The notes below the pieces were generated by a model. It saw only the letters and a list, made by a program, of their open reading frames with translations, had not been told where the DNA came from and did not search any database. Shown piece after piece: positions 1-7,553 of a stretch of 64,000 nt of DNA. The position numbers and the translations under genes are program-made. The first letter of the stretch is position 1, and each line of letters opens with the position of its first letter. This stretch comes from Fibrobacter sp. (GTDB lineage Bacteria; Fibrobacterota; Chitinivibrionia; Chitinivibrionales; Chitinispirillaceae). The stretch covers positions 1-64,000 of the forward strand of contig JAAZBG010000322.1 in NCBI GenBank assembly GCA_012513915.1, given 5' to 3'.

Positions 1-124
1 AAATTAAATGTTTTTACGAGATGACTTAGGCCAAATTACCAACGGGAAATAACTCAGTGAGTGTTATTCCCCCTTCTGAAAACATTAAAAAGTCTCGAAA
101 ACCGCTGTCGCTTATTACAAAGTA

Positions 125-1072
125 TCAATTCCCGGCAGACATCTCCATATCGTAGTGTAGTACCCATTCCTGGGATGAACCATCAAAAACTTTTACATCT
201 CTGTAGTCAAGAATTCTTGTCAGGGCAAACCAGGTTGTACTGGCATAGCCCCCAACACCACAATAAACAATGATCTCTCTGTTGCGATCGTCTCCGACAA
301 CCTTGCTGACAATTGATTCAATTTGTGTTTTTGTTTTATATGTTCCATCCGCGTTCCACAGCAAAGGCGCCGGCAGAGATACTGCACCAGGTATATGTCC
401 TGCTTTGCTTGCCCATGGTTCTATTACACTTCCAGCGTAAACCTCAGCATCTCTTGTATCGACAATCAGTGCATTATCAGTATTTGCTTTTACATAATTG
501 ATATCTGTAAACAATGAATTATCTTCTTTTCCGGTAAATGATACCGGAGTTATAGCTTTTGAATCTTTCGTTACAGGTTTACCTTCCCTTATCCACTTGT
601 CAATTCCACCATCAAGAATAGCGGTGTTAGTGATTCCGGCATACGCAAGTGTCAGTGCTACCCGTGTTGGAGATGCAAGTGAATAGGGGTTTTCATTTGT
701 CGGCACATTAGTTATCAGTACAATCTTACTGGTACTGCTTATACCGTTTTCCCCAAGCCTTGATGATAAATCTGAAAATTCAGGCAGTTCGACCAGTAAA
801 TCGCCTTTCATTGCAGTCCATGCCGATACTGGAACTTCAAAGGGAATATTAATCGAATTTGATATATTACCATTAAGGAATTCAGCACTGCTGCGAACAT
901 CAATGAGTACTAAATCCTCATCTCCGGCATGCGAAGATAACCAATCTGTCGTTACAAGACTTTCTGTAAATTGCTGATCGTCAGAATTATCCTTGTTGTC
1001 AAGGATGTCTACACATGCAACTGTAGTAATACCTATTAAGAGACCAATAAGGAAAAAACTTTTTACATTCAA
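125..1072 (-). CDS. Lipoprotein with tandem rhodanese domains (sulfurtransferase-like)
   Basis: The 315-residue product begins with a hydrophobic segment ending in a lipobox (TTVAC, Cys20), so it is probably a membrane-anchored periplasmic lipoprotein. Two rhodanese folds follow: the first (about residues 45-165) has the DVR and SINIP signatures but no catalytic cysteine where one is expected (ITNVPTNENPYS); the second (about 195-305) has the active loop YCGVGGYAS with Cys near residue 270. A catalytically dead first domain and an active second domain is the usual layout of two-domain thiosulfate/mercaptopyruvate sulfurtransferases. The start is supported by GGGAGG about 10 bases upstream. 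The gene stands alone; a 26-bp direct repeat lies just upstream of the ribosome binding site. The substrate cannot be told from sequence. The family call is firm. Confidence 0.88.
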   Translation of the reverse strand: MNVKSFFLIGLLIGITTVACVDILDNKDNSDDQQFTESLVTTDWLSSHAGDEDLVLIDVRSSAEFLNGNISNSINIPFEVPVSAWTAMKGDLLVELPEFSDLSSRLGENGISSTSKIVLITNVPTNENPYSLASPTRVALTLAYAGITNTAILDGGIDKWIREGKPVTKDSKAITPVSFTGKEDNSLFTDINYVKANTDNALIVDTRDAEVYAGSVIEPWASKAGHIPGAVSLPAPLLWNADGTYKTKTQIESIVSKVVGDDRNREIIVYCGVGGYASTTWFALTRILDYRDVKVFDGSSQEWVLHYDMEMSAGN

Positions 1073-1087
1073 TGTAACCTCCCGGCA

Positions 1088-1136
1088 GTGTGTGAATTAC
1101 TTCATCTTTTGCTGTGTGTGAACTACTTCATCTTTT
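1088..1136 (-). repeat. Two-copy 26-bp direct repeat in the rhodanese gene leader
   Basis: The block GTGTGTGAAYTACTTCATC occurs at 1088 and again at 1114, a spacing of exactly 26 bases with one mismatch. It lies 16-64 bases upstream of the start codon of the rhodanese lipoprotein gene (read on the minus strand), so it sits in the promoter or 5' leader. It could be a duplicated operator or a simple slippage duplication. Confidence 0.7.
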
Positions 1137-1769
1137 TAATTATAATATACAACAACATTTGCCTTAAGTAACGGTTTTGTTGAAGCCAGGGATAATTAAT
1201 CAGATGCTTCGTGGCTGACTTTGTGGCTTAGCAACAATTTGGTTGTTGCCATTATTTAAGCTACTACTCAGTCAATTAGCAAAAACTTATAATCCGGCAA
1301 ATATAACTTTTTTTCCCTCAACAAAATCTACTGGTTCTTAGATGATGCAGGAAACACTTTGTTACCGAAGTGATAACCAGGGTAAGTAACCGGCACTGAT
1401 TACTTCATATCAAGTTTTGGCGTACGGTACCGGGTGCAGGCGGGGAATATCGCATTGTTTATGCCCTGTTTGAATAATTGAATGATATTTCAATAATTAT
1501 TTCTTGATATGTAAATTAATAATAAAAATACAGTGAGAACAATTTTAAGATGCAGTTATTAGTGTTGATATACTTACTATCAAGGTAACTAACCATGATT
1601 CGTCATGTTACAGGTATTCCGGGTCCGATAGGCAGGATTTGCTATTTGTTAATAAGTCTGAGAAATAATGAATAATAATGTTACGTTATTACTTTGTGGT
1701 GTTGCCATTATTATGGTAAGCCGGTACCGGAAAAAGAATGTTATTTGTAAAAAAATGCAGATTGGAAAA

Positions 1770-1789
1770 GCGTTCTCAGTTGAGAACGC
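1770..1789. promoter_or_regulatory. Palindrome with TTCTCA-N2-TGAGAA core
   Basis: The site GCGTTCTCA-GT-TGAGAACGC is an inverted repeat with 9-bp arms. The same core TTCTCA-N2-TGAGAA appears once more in the window as a perfect 20-bp palindrome at 48348-48367. It could be an operator half-site pair or a short transcription-terminating hairpin; no U-tract follows on either strand. Confidence 0.4.
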
Positions 1790-1809
1790 AATTCTGGTTA
1801 TAATAAATA

Positions 1810-1834
1810 AAGGGTAGAGATATACTCTACCCTT
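1810..1834 (-). terminator. Terminator-like hairpin after the TonB-dependent receptor gene
   Basis: AAGGGTAGAG and CTCTACCCTT form a perfect 10-bp stem around a 5-base loop, 19 bases beyond the stop codon of the receptor gene on the minus strand. The sequence following it on that strand is T-rich (TTATTTATTA). This fits a Rho-independent terminator closing the 9926-1853 operon. Confidence 0.7.
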
Positions 1835-1852
1835 GAGCGGATAATGTCCGGA

Positions 1853-4381
1853 TTAGAAATTCTTGGTAATGCTCACACCAAACGTTCGCTGATCTGTAGA
1901 ATACAGCGTTTTTTGTTCGTGATCATACGCATGCTGGGCCCTTAAAGTGTTGATTGTATTGTAATCAAATTTTCCATCGATATGGTTATCACTGGCCAGA
2001 ATATTATACCCGTATATGGCGACATCAAAATTCTTTGGCAAATAGATATTCAGACCTAAATTTAATTTCTTTGAAACTGAATGCATAAAATAGTTCTTGA
2101 ATGACTGATGGCTTTTTTCGTGATAATAGCCGACATAATTGGATGTGTCGTTTAGATCCCGGATCAGTTTTTCTCTGCCAGGCAATCCCCAGAACAGACG
2201 CAGATTACTGCTTAACGATACCCATTCGAATGGCGAGTATGAAATGTACAGTTTTGTCATGTTTTGTGGAATATTTAAAAAATTATCTCCATCATACGTG
2301 ATCTGATTTTTTACAACATTAAGTACAATTGGTTTACTTTTAGAATAGTACCCGATGTAAACTGAATCGCCATTATTGTTATAACCGTCAAATTTACCCC
2401 ATTCACCTAAAGAATCCTGTTTGGTTTCGTAAATGTAATAGGTTTTATTCGATTTCTTATCATTAGGATCTGTTCCGACAGGACGCTGAAATGTGTGATT
2501 TACGCCAGCTTTAAACCTGGATGAGGTGTACTTGAGATCAATATCTGCATTGATATATTGATATTCACCGACATTGACAACTCTGAAAAGATCCTGCGAC
2601 CATCCAAAGAGATCTTTAATTTTACCATATGAAAAAGATGGTTCTACTGTAAGGTTATCGGTTAGTTCACCAACATAGGAGAGTTCCAGTGAGTGCACCT
2701 TTTCAGGTTTGAGCTCGTGCATTAATTTTTCATCTGCCGGCTGTATCAGTGTGTTGTCCTTAAATGGTTTTACTGTAGCGTTTTGAGCGACAGGCTCTTT
2801 ATTGACAGTGCCATCATTACTGACCTGATTTCTGTTGTACTCATAATTATCGACCGTTCCATTATTTGATGCTGATTGATAGATCAGTTTAAATGAATGG
2901 TTCTGGTTTGGTCGTACGATAACAGCAGCCTTGGGGTTAAACATGGTAGCTCTTGTGTGAAAATCAAGCCGGTATCCCAAATGCGCACCGATATAATCAG
3001 TGATATCATAGAAGCCTTCTGCAAAATTAGTAAACGTGTGATAGGTAATATCTCTAATGACATAGCGTTTCGGATATTCTTCAACCTGGTTCATTCCGTT
3101 CATATCCGGACCTAAATCATCCAAACGGTATTCGAGTCCGAATGCAGCCTGCAGGTTCTGTATAGATTTCAGCAGGAACATTGATTGTGCCATATATCTG
3201 GCATCACCAAACGTTTCAAAAATAACGCCATTTGCCAGTAGATTATCCGGTTGATATTTTGTCAAATATTCTTCTGCAATGCGGGATGTTGTACGATCAT
3301 AACTTAGTGTGAATTTGAGATTATTGTCATTAATCGGGAGGTCGTATTCTGCCTCAGCCATTACAGCATCGTTAATATATGATTTCCTGCTATTTCTCCA
3401 GCTTTCGGTTCCACTCCAGAAGGGATCGTTATACTCGACTCTTTTTCCATCTATAACTCTGCCGGATGTTTCATCAGTCGGAGTTCCAAGAACTCCTGGA
3501 AATGGATCAAGAATAAACAATGCCGCACAATTTTCAATCTGATGCGTCGCCCGGAAATAGAGATTAAATTTGTTCCAGGTCCAGTCGCCTGCAAGTTTCC
3601 AGTTCCCATCAGTCGAACCGAAACGTCCATCACCCGGCGCTCCGTTTGTCCATCCGGGAGTGTAAGGCCATCCGGATAATCCATAGAGCCGCACTTTATC
3701 ATACGGAAAACCATAGTTTTTTTTGAAACCAGCTGCGATGGATACCTGCTGGTTTTCGGATGGTGTTGCATGAATCGTACTTTCAAATGTTCGTGATCCA
3801 TCTGTTCCGGCTGCTATCGTTGATGTACTTCCGTTATCTTTCGCCTTTTGTGTCACCACGTTGATAATACCTGCAATGGCACCGGTACCATAAACCAGCC
3901 CGGCCGGCCCTCTTAGTACCTCAACCCGTTCTATATCACCAAGCAAACCGAGTACAGTTTCACTTGTAAATCCATCACGGGTCTGATTATTCAGCTTATG
4001 TCCATTGACAAGATAGATAATCTTGGTATTCCTGTCATTGGAAACACCCCGCATGGCCCATACTGTCCCGTTCCATTTGTTAAAATTATAAATAAAACCC
4101 GGAACGTAAATGTCCAGCAGCTCAGACATGTTGCGTGCACCGGACGTTCTCACCATCATTTTGTCAATAATTGTCATGCTTAACGGTGATTTGCTTAAAT
4201 CGAGGTCGAGAAATGATCCGGTGGTAATCTTCAATGAGAGAATATCACCCAACGATAGTTCATCAAGAACAGTTTCACTGTATTGCCCATTTCCCCCGTC
4301 TTCAGAATAAGCAATCCCTTGTGGCAGTAAGCCATACGCCGCAATTGCCACACAAAATCCAGCCACCTTAGACTTAATCAT
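1853..4381 (-). CDS. TonB-dependent outer-membrane receptor
   Basis: The product (about 842 residues) has a signal peptide (to about residue 26), a plug domain (about residues 50-185) with the family's typical VEVLRGPAGLVYGTGAIAG and IINVVTQ segments, and a long beta-barrel region ending in Phe (SITKNF), the usual C-terminal signal of outer-membrane barrels. The length matches the siderophore/cobalamin-type receptors. I chose the ATG at 4381, not the in-frame GTG at 4390, because GGGAG lies 8 bases before the ATG and touches the GTG. It is the last gene of a minus-strand series that also encodes two periplasmic binding proteins and a chemotaxis-like phosphorelay, so it may import, or simply sense, the ligand those proteins bind. 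The ligand is unknown. Confidence 0.9.
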   Translation of the reverse strand: MIKSKVAGFCVAIAAYGLLPQGIAYSEDGGNGQYSETVLDELSLGDILSLKITTGSFLDLDLSKSPLSMTIIDKMMVRTSGARNMSELLDIYVPGFIYNFNKWNGTVWAMRGVSNDRNTKIIYLVNGHKLNNQTRDGFTSETVLGLLGDIERVEVLRGPAGLVYGTGAIAGIINVVTQKAKDNGSTSTIAAGTDGSRTFESTIHATPSENQQVSIAAGFKKNYGFPYDKVRLYGLSGWPYTPGWTNGAPGDGRFGSTDGNWKLAGDWTWNKFNLYFRATHQIENCAALFILDPFPGVLGTPTDETSGRVIDGKRVEYNDPFWSGTESWRNSRKSYINDAVMAEAEYDLPINDNNLKFTLSYDRTTSRIAEEYLTKYQPDNLLANGVIFETFGDARYMAQSMFLLKSIQNLQAAFGLEYRLDDLGPDMNGMNQVEEYPKRYVIRDITYHTFTNFAEGFYDITDYIGAHLGYRLDFHTRATMFNPKAAVIVRPNQNHSFKLIYQSASNNGTVDNYEYNRNQVSNDGTVNKEPVAQNATVKPFKDNTLIQPADEKLMHELKPEKVHSLELSYVGELTDNLTVEPSFSYGKIKDLFGWSQDLFRVVNVGEYQYINADIDLKYTSSRFKAGVNHTFQRPVGTDPNDKKSNKTYYIYETKQDSLGEWGKFDGYNNNGDSVYIGYYSKSKPIVLNVVKNQITYDGDNFLNIPQNMTKLYISYSPFEWVSLSSNLRLFWGLPGREKLIRDLNDTSNYVGYYHEKSHQSFKNYFMHSVSKKLNLGLNIYLPKNFDVAIYGYNILASDNHIDGKFDYNTINTLRAQHAYDHEQKTLYSTDQRTFGVSITKNF

Positions 4382-4472
4382 ACATTTCACTCCCGGGTAA
4401 ATTAAAAATGATGGTGTTTGAAAATACTTGTGTCATTTTGTCTGATTATTAAAAATTGATGTATTGCGAATG

Positions 4473-5438
4473 CTATTTTACCTTTTTGTCTACTGTACCA
4501 AGGTCTTCCTCCCTGACATTGAATTTCCTTTTTGACTGAAGTACATTGATAATTTTATAAACTGCCAACGGTGGATCAACTCTGTTTGATTCACACATCC
4601 AGTTATTATCACTGATATCATAGATCATCTCTGCGACCTGGGAACCAAGTGAAATGTGGTCTGGAAGCACTGCGAACGTGCCAAAATCAAGCTGTGGTCT
4701 TACCAGAACTTCAACACCGACAACAATAGGAATTTTAGATTTTTTAGCTGTTGGAATCCATACATCCTGGATTATTTCCGGTTGAAGAAACTCATTGTCA
4801 TTTGGCACCCACAGAACGTCAACATTTTTCTGTTCAATGAGATCTTTTAATCCGTTTCTTAACAGTGATTTGTATTTATCACTTTTATTAGGTAATGCGA
4901 TATCAATGATTTCAATTCCTTCCATCTCACAGAATTTTCTGTTTTGTTCAAGGAATTCTTTGAGATAGTCGCGACGTATAACGCCCACTTTTTGCATAGG
5001 TGATTTTATGATAGTTCTGAGACTGACAATACTGGTAACAATGGGTATTTCATAGGAAATTCCCGACGCATTTTTCAGGCTGGCAATGGCATCGCCAACC
5101 AGAACCCCCATGATTGAAACTGATGGAATTAAGGGTTCGTTTTTTTTCAATCCCTGTTGATACCGCTTAAATAATGAAATTGAGGCATTATCCATCAATA
5201 CAACCAGTTTGGGATTCGTACTGTGGATTTCTTCTACGATATCGTTGACATCAGTTTTTTTGTCGATAACCTTGTCTTTAATATAAAAATCTTCTCTTAA
5301 TTCAACCATCATCCCTTTAAGTACATCAATAAAATCCTTACCATCATTACGGATAACAAGTATTACGTCTTTTGCAGAAATAATACTAACCATAAGGAGT
5401 ATCAATAAGTGACAAAGGATTATTCTTTTTCGTAACAT
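4473..5438 (-). CDS. Periplasmic substrate-binding protein, ABC_sub_bind type
   Basis: The 321-residue protein starts with a signal peptide (LLILLMVSIISAKD) and then reads as the type-1 periplasmic-binding fold seen in the ABC_sub_bind (TrpX/YtrF-like) family: alternating hydrophobic strands such as PKLVVLMDN, QKVGVIRRDY, VDVLWVPNDNEF and KIPIVVGVE, and a lid-like SLGSQVAEMIYDI near the end. No permease or ATPase gene is nearby, so this is an orphan binding protein. It lies between a second binding protein and a TonB-dependent receptor in one orientation, which suggests ligand presentation to a sensor or receptor, not classical ABC import. GGGGAA sits about 9 bases upstream of the ATG. The family call is fairly sure; the role is inferred. 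Confidence 0.75.
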   Translation of the reverse strand: MLRKRIILCHLLILLMVSIISAKDVILVIRNDGKDFIDVLKGMMVELREDFYIKDKVIDKKTDVNDIVEEIHSTNPKLVVLMDNASISLFKRYQQGLKKNEPLIPSVSIMGVLVGDAIASLKNASGISYEIPIVTSIVSLRTIIKSPMQKVGVIRRDYLKEFLEQNRKFCEMEGIEIIDIALPNKSDKYKSLLRNGLKDLIEQKNVDVLWVPNDNEFLQPEIIQDVWIPTAKKSKIPIVVGVEVLVRPQLDFGTFAVLPDHISLGSQVAEMIYDISDNNWMCESNRVDPPLAVYKIINVLQSKRKFNVREEDLGTVDKKVK

Positions 5439-5478
5439 AGTATATTCCCCGCTCAGCGGATTGAATTAGATTGTTGAG

Positions 5479-6216
5479 CTACTTCCATAAATCTATCTCA
5501 AAAAACGCGCGAATTTCTTCATCGACAGACTTGAGTGCAACAATGGTTTTTCCCGGATCGATGCCATCTTTAATTCCCAGTGCAACGATTCCGTCTTTTG
5601 TTGGCGGCAATGGTGTGACATTGAATTTCAGATTTGATGTTGCTTTGAAATAGGAAACTGCAGGTTCCTGTACCAGTATGGCGGCAGTCATATTGAAGGT
5701 CAACAGCGGAAGCAGGTCCTCCATTTTTGTTACTCTTTTTAGTTTGGGAGTCGTCGGAAAGAATTGTGATACAAATGTATTCATCCCATTTCTGCCCAAT
5801 ATGTCAATTGATCCGATGAGTGTTTCGCTTGTAATACTTTTGGGGTCAACAGGCTGATTTATTGACAGGAGTACATATTTATCTTCAGATTTTCCGTTTC
5901 GGAAACCGTTTAAAACTGTTGTATAAGAGCCAAGCTGTCTGATAAGCATCGTTTTTGTGATAACCATGTCCGGTGGTTCAATTTCGATTTTTGCAGTAAA
6001 GTCATTATAGCGCCCGAAAACAGTAACGGTGGTTCCATGAAATACTTTCTCCACTTTATCCTGAATTGTTTGAGGACGTACAATCGATGGATAAAAAATG
6101 TATAAGTTTTTCTGTGCAAAAACTGCTGATGTAGTTAATAATAAAAGAAATAACAATCTGCTTTGCATACCAGTAAACTTTCTAAGGTACATGCAACTAA
6201 CACTGAAAAATTTCAT
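5479..6216 (-). CDS. Periplasmic type-2 binding protein (PhnD/phosphonate-binding-like)
   Basis: This is a 245-residue secreted protein with signal peptide LLFLLLLTTSAVFAQ followed by a compact type-2 solute-binding fold: an N-terminal lobe with KLYIFYPS-like strands, a central DMVITKTML strand, then an ETLIGSIDILGRNGMNTFVSQFF hinge-region helix split and a second lobe (ILVQEPAVSYFK). This resembles PhnD-like proteins found as sensory partners of kinases and cyclases. The gene overlaps the end of the CheY gene by 20 bases if the first ATG is used; internal ATG codons at 6192 and 6168 are also possible, and 6168 would give the most canonical signal peptide. No ABC transporter genes accompany it. 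The family call is moderate, the ligand unknown. Confidence 0.6.
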   Translation of the reverse strand: MKFFSVSCMYLRKFTGMQSRLLFLLLLTTSAVFAQKNLYIFYPSIVRPQTIQDKVEKVFHGTTVTVFGRYNDFTAKIEIEPPDMVITKTMLIRQLGSYTTVLNGFRNGKSEDKYVLLSINQPVDPKSITSETLIGSIDILGRNGMNTFVSQFFPTTPKLKRVTKMEDLLPLLTFNMTAAILVQEPAVSYFKATSNLKFNVTPLPPTKDGIVALGIKDGIDPGKTIVALKSVDEEIRAFFEIDLWK

Positions 6217-6580
6217 CTACTGTTTCTTTAAAATCATTGACAAATTCTGCATTCGCAAACTTGAGTGGTTTTTCCACATACCCTTTAGCACCAGCACTCA
6301 TACACTCAAGCATTGCATTACCACGAACTGCTGAGATCATCAGGATATTAGCATCAGGAAATTGTTTGATTATCTCCCTTACTGCATCAATTCCATCCTT
6401 GTTGGGCATGGTAATATCGAGTGTGATAAGATCCGGTTTGTATTTTTCATATAATTCAATAGCTTCGTTCCCATCATTTCCAGTCCCCAGAACTTCAAAG
6501 TCTAACTGTTTTTCAAAGAACTCAACAATCTGTTTAATGAGAAATTTCGAATCATCAACAATTATTACTGTTTTTGGCAT
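6197..6580 (-). CDS. CheY-like single-domain response regulator
   Basis: The product (127 residues from the ATG at 6580) is a bare receiver domain. It has the acidic pair in IIVDDSK, the phosphoacceptor Asp in LITLDITMP, the conserved Ser in LMISAV and the Lys in YVEKPL, so it should be phosphorylatable. AGGAGG lies 8 bases upstream of this ATG, which decides the start over an upstream in-frame ATG at 6610. No output domain is present. It follows a CheA-like kinase and a CheX-like phosphatase gene on the same strand, and is the natural phosphate acceptor for that kinase. Its target (motor, pilus or the downstream binding proteins/receptor) is not evident. Confidence 0.92.
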   Translation of the reverse strand: MPKTVIIVDDSKFLIKQIVEFFEKQLDFEVLGTGNDGNEAIELYEKYKPDLITLDITMPNKDGIDAVREIIKQFPDANILMISAVRGNAMLECMSAGAKGYVEKPLKFANAEFVNDFKETVDEIFQC

Positions 6581-7052
6581 ACTTATTATCCTCCTATAAC
6601 GACCACCCATTATCTACTACTTCTACATCGCAACGTCGATAAACATGTGTTCCTGTTTATCGAAAGATACCTATGAACACCGGAAACAAGCGGTAGAAAC
6701 AGGGTACCCTTTGTCTATGGTACTACACCGTCTGTATTAGTGTACCATTATGGTTCAAAAACAGGTAATCTGTTAATATAGCCCGATTAATTGTGCGAAT
6801 TCTCCAGTCACATCTATTAATTTACCTTACTATAGTTCCATATCTGCCGATTCTTCAATGGTATCAACATTCAACTCAATAGTCAATGTCGATTGATAAG
6901 AATCACTTACATCACCTGCTATCCAAACAGAATCATCTTTTAAATTCATCTGATACGTTACGGATTACACATTTTCATAAACAGGATCTTTCCCGGGAAA
7001 TTATTCCCGCTATTAACTATACCATATCAGTTGAAACCAATAATCTGACAGC
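6581..7052. other. Gap inside the sensory module with a hairpin and a possible coding remnant
   Basis: About 470 bases separate the CheX-like and CheY genes. A perfect 9-bp stem with an 8-base loop (CGATAAACA / TGTTTATCG) lies at 6637-6662, in the leader of the CheY gene. On the minus strand, 6949-6830 encodes a 39-residue reading frame (starts MNLKDDSVWIAGD, ends EESADMEL) with coding-like composition but no ribosome binding site, and a second short open stretch precedes it in another frame. This could be the wreck of a small gene; the evidence is weak. Confidence 0.35.
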
Positions 7053-7538
7053 TCAAATACAGATTAACTGTCTTCTGATTGCATATCCCAGGTAAATAGT
7101 TGTTTTGTCCGGAACAGTTAATGCACCGCTTACTGACCATGCTTTACTTATAATAACATCACCGCTGGTATACTGTGGATTTGACTGCGTCAGAATGCTG
7201 AAACTGTCAATAAAAATTTTCTGATCCATAAGCATACCGCAATAGGTGTTTGCCAATTCCCCCCAGATATCTACACGTTCATCAAGCGAATCCGCAGGTA
7301 TGGCCTCAAAATCACGATCGGTTTTGAATCCAATTCCGAATATTGCCTGATAGGTGTCATTTCCTGCACCAATGATAATATTATGAAGAAAGTTACCCGG
7401 CATACGTTCCAGAATAGTCCAGGATCCCTCGATGGTGCTTGTCATACCGGCAAATGAGTTTAAACACTCAACACCTATCCGGGGAAAAATGTCTTTGCAT
7501 TTCTCGAGTTTTAACCGTACATCATTATCTAATTGCAC
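7053..7538 (-). CDS. CheX-like chemotaxis phosphatase family protein
   Basis: The 161-residue protein carries DIWGELANTYCGMLM near residue 90, matching the ExxN phosphatase signature of CheX/CheC/CspZ-type proteins (Glu and Asn three residues apart), within a predicted alpha/beta fold that ends with paired strands. It starts with GTG at 7538, preceded by AGAGG, 15 bases after the kinase stop codon. Family members dephosphorylate CheY-P; the adjacent CheY gene is the obvious partner. It has no signal peptide, so it is cytoplasmic. Divergent from well-known CheX proteins, so call it CheX-like. A relaxed alternative is a non-catalytic CheX-fold scaffold. Confidence 0.65.
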   Translation of the reverse strand: MQLDNDVRLKLEKCKDIFPRIGVECLNSFAGMTSTIEGSWTILERMPGNFLHNIIIGAGNDTYQAIFGIGFKTDRDFEAIPADSLDERVDIWGELANTYCGMLMDQKIFIDSFSILTQSNPQYTSGDVIISKAWSVSGALTVPDKTTIYLGYAIRRQLICI

Positions 7539-7553
7539 AATACATAACCTCTA

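Larger units (their letters stand above)
1137..1852. other. Intergenic region of about 700 bp without a supported gene
   Basis: I see no ORF with a ribosome binding site on either strand. The stretch holds a small stem-loop at 1231-1249 (GCAACAA / TTGTTGC), the palindrome at 1770-1789 and the terminator-like hairpin at 1810-1834, both listed separately. Base composition is AT-rich, as in neighbouring spacers. Confidence 0.5.

Noticed and set aside
1-124. Possible gene end at the left edge
   Set aside because: No frame with convincing coding content runs off this edge; only the 3' flank of the rhodanese gene is seen.
6886-7095. 70-residue plus-strand ORF inside the CheX-CheY gap
   Set aside because: No ribosome binding site and it runs into the antisense of the CheX gene.
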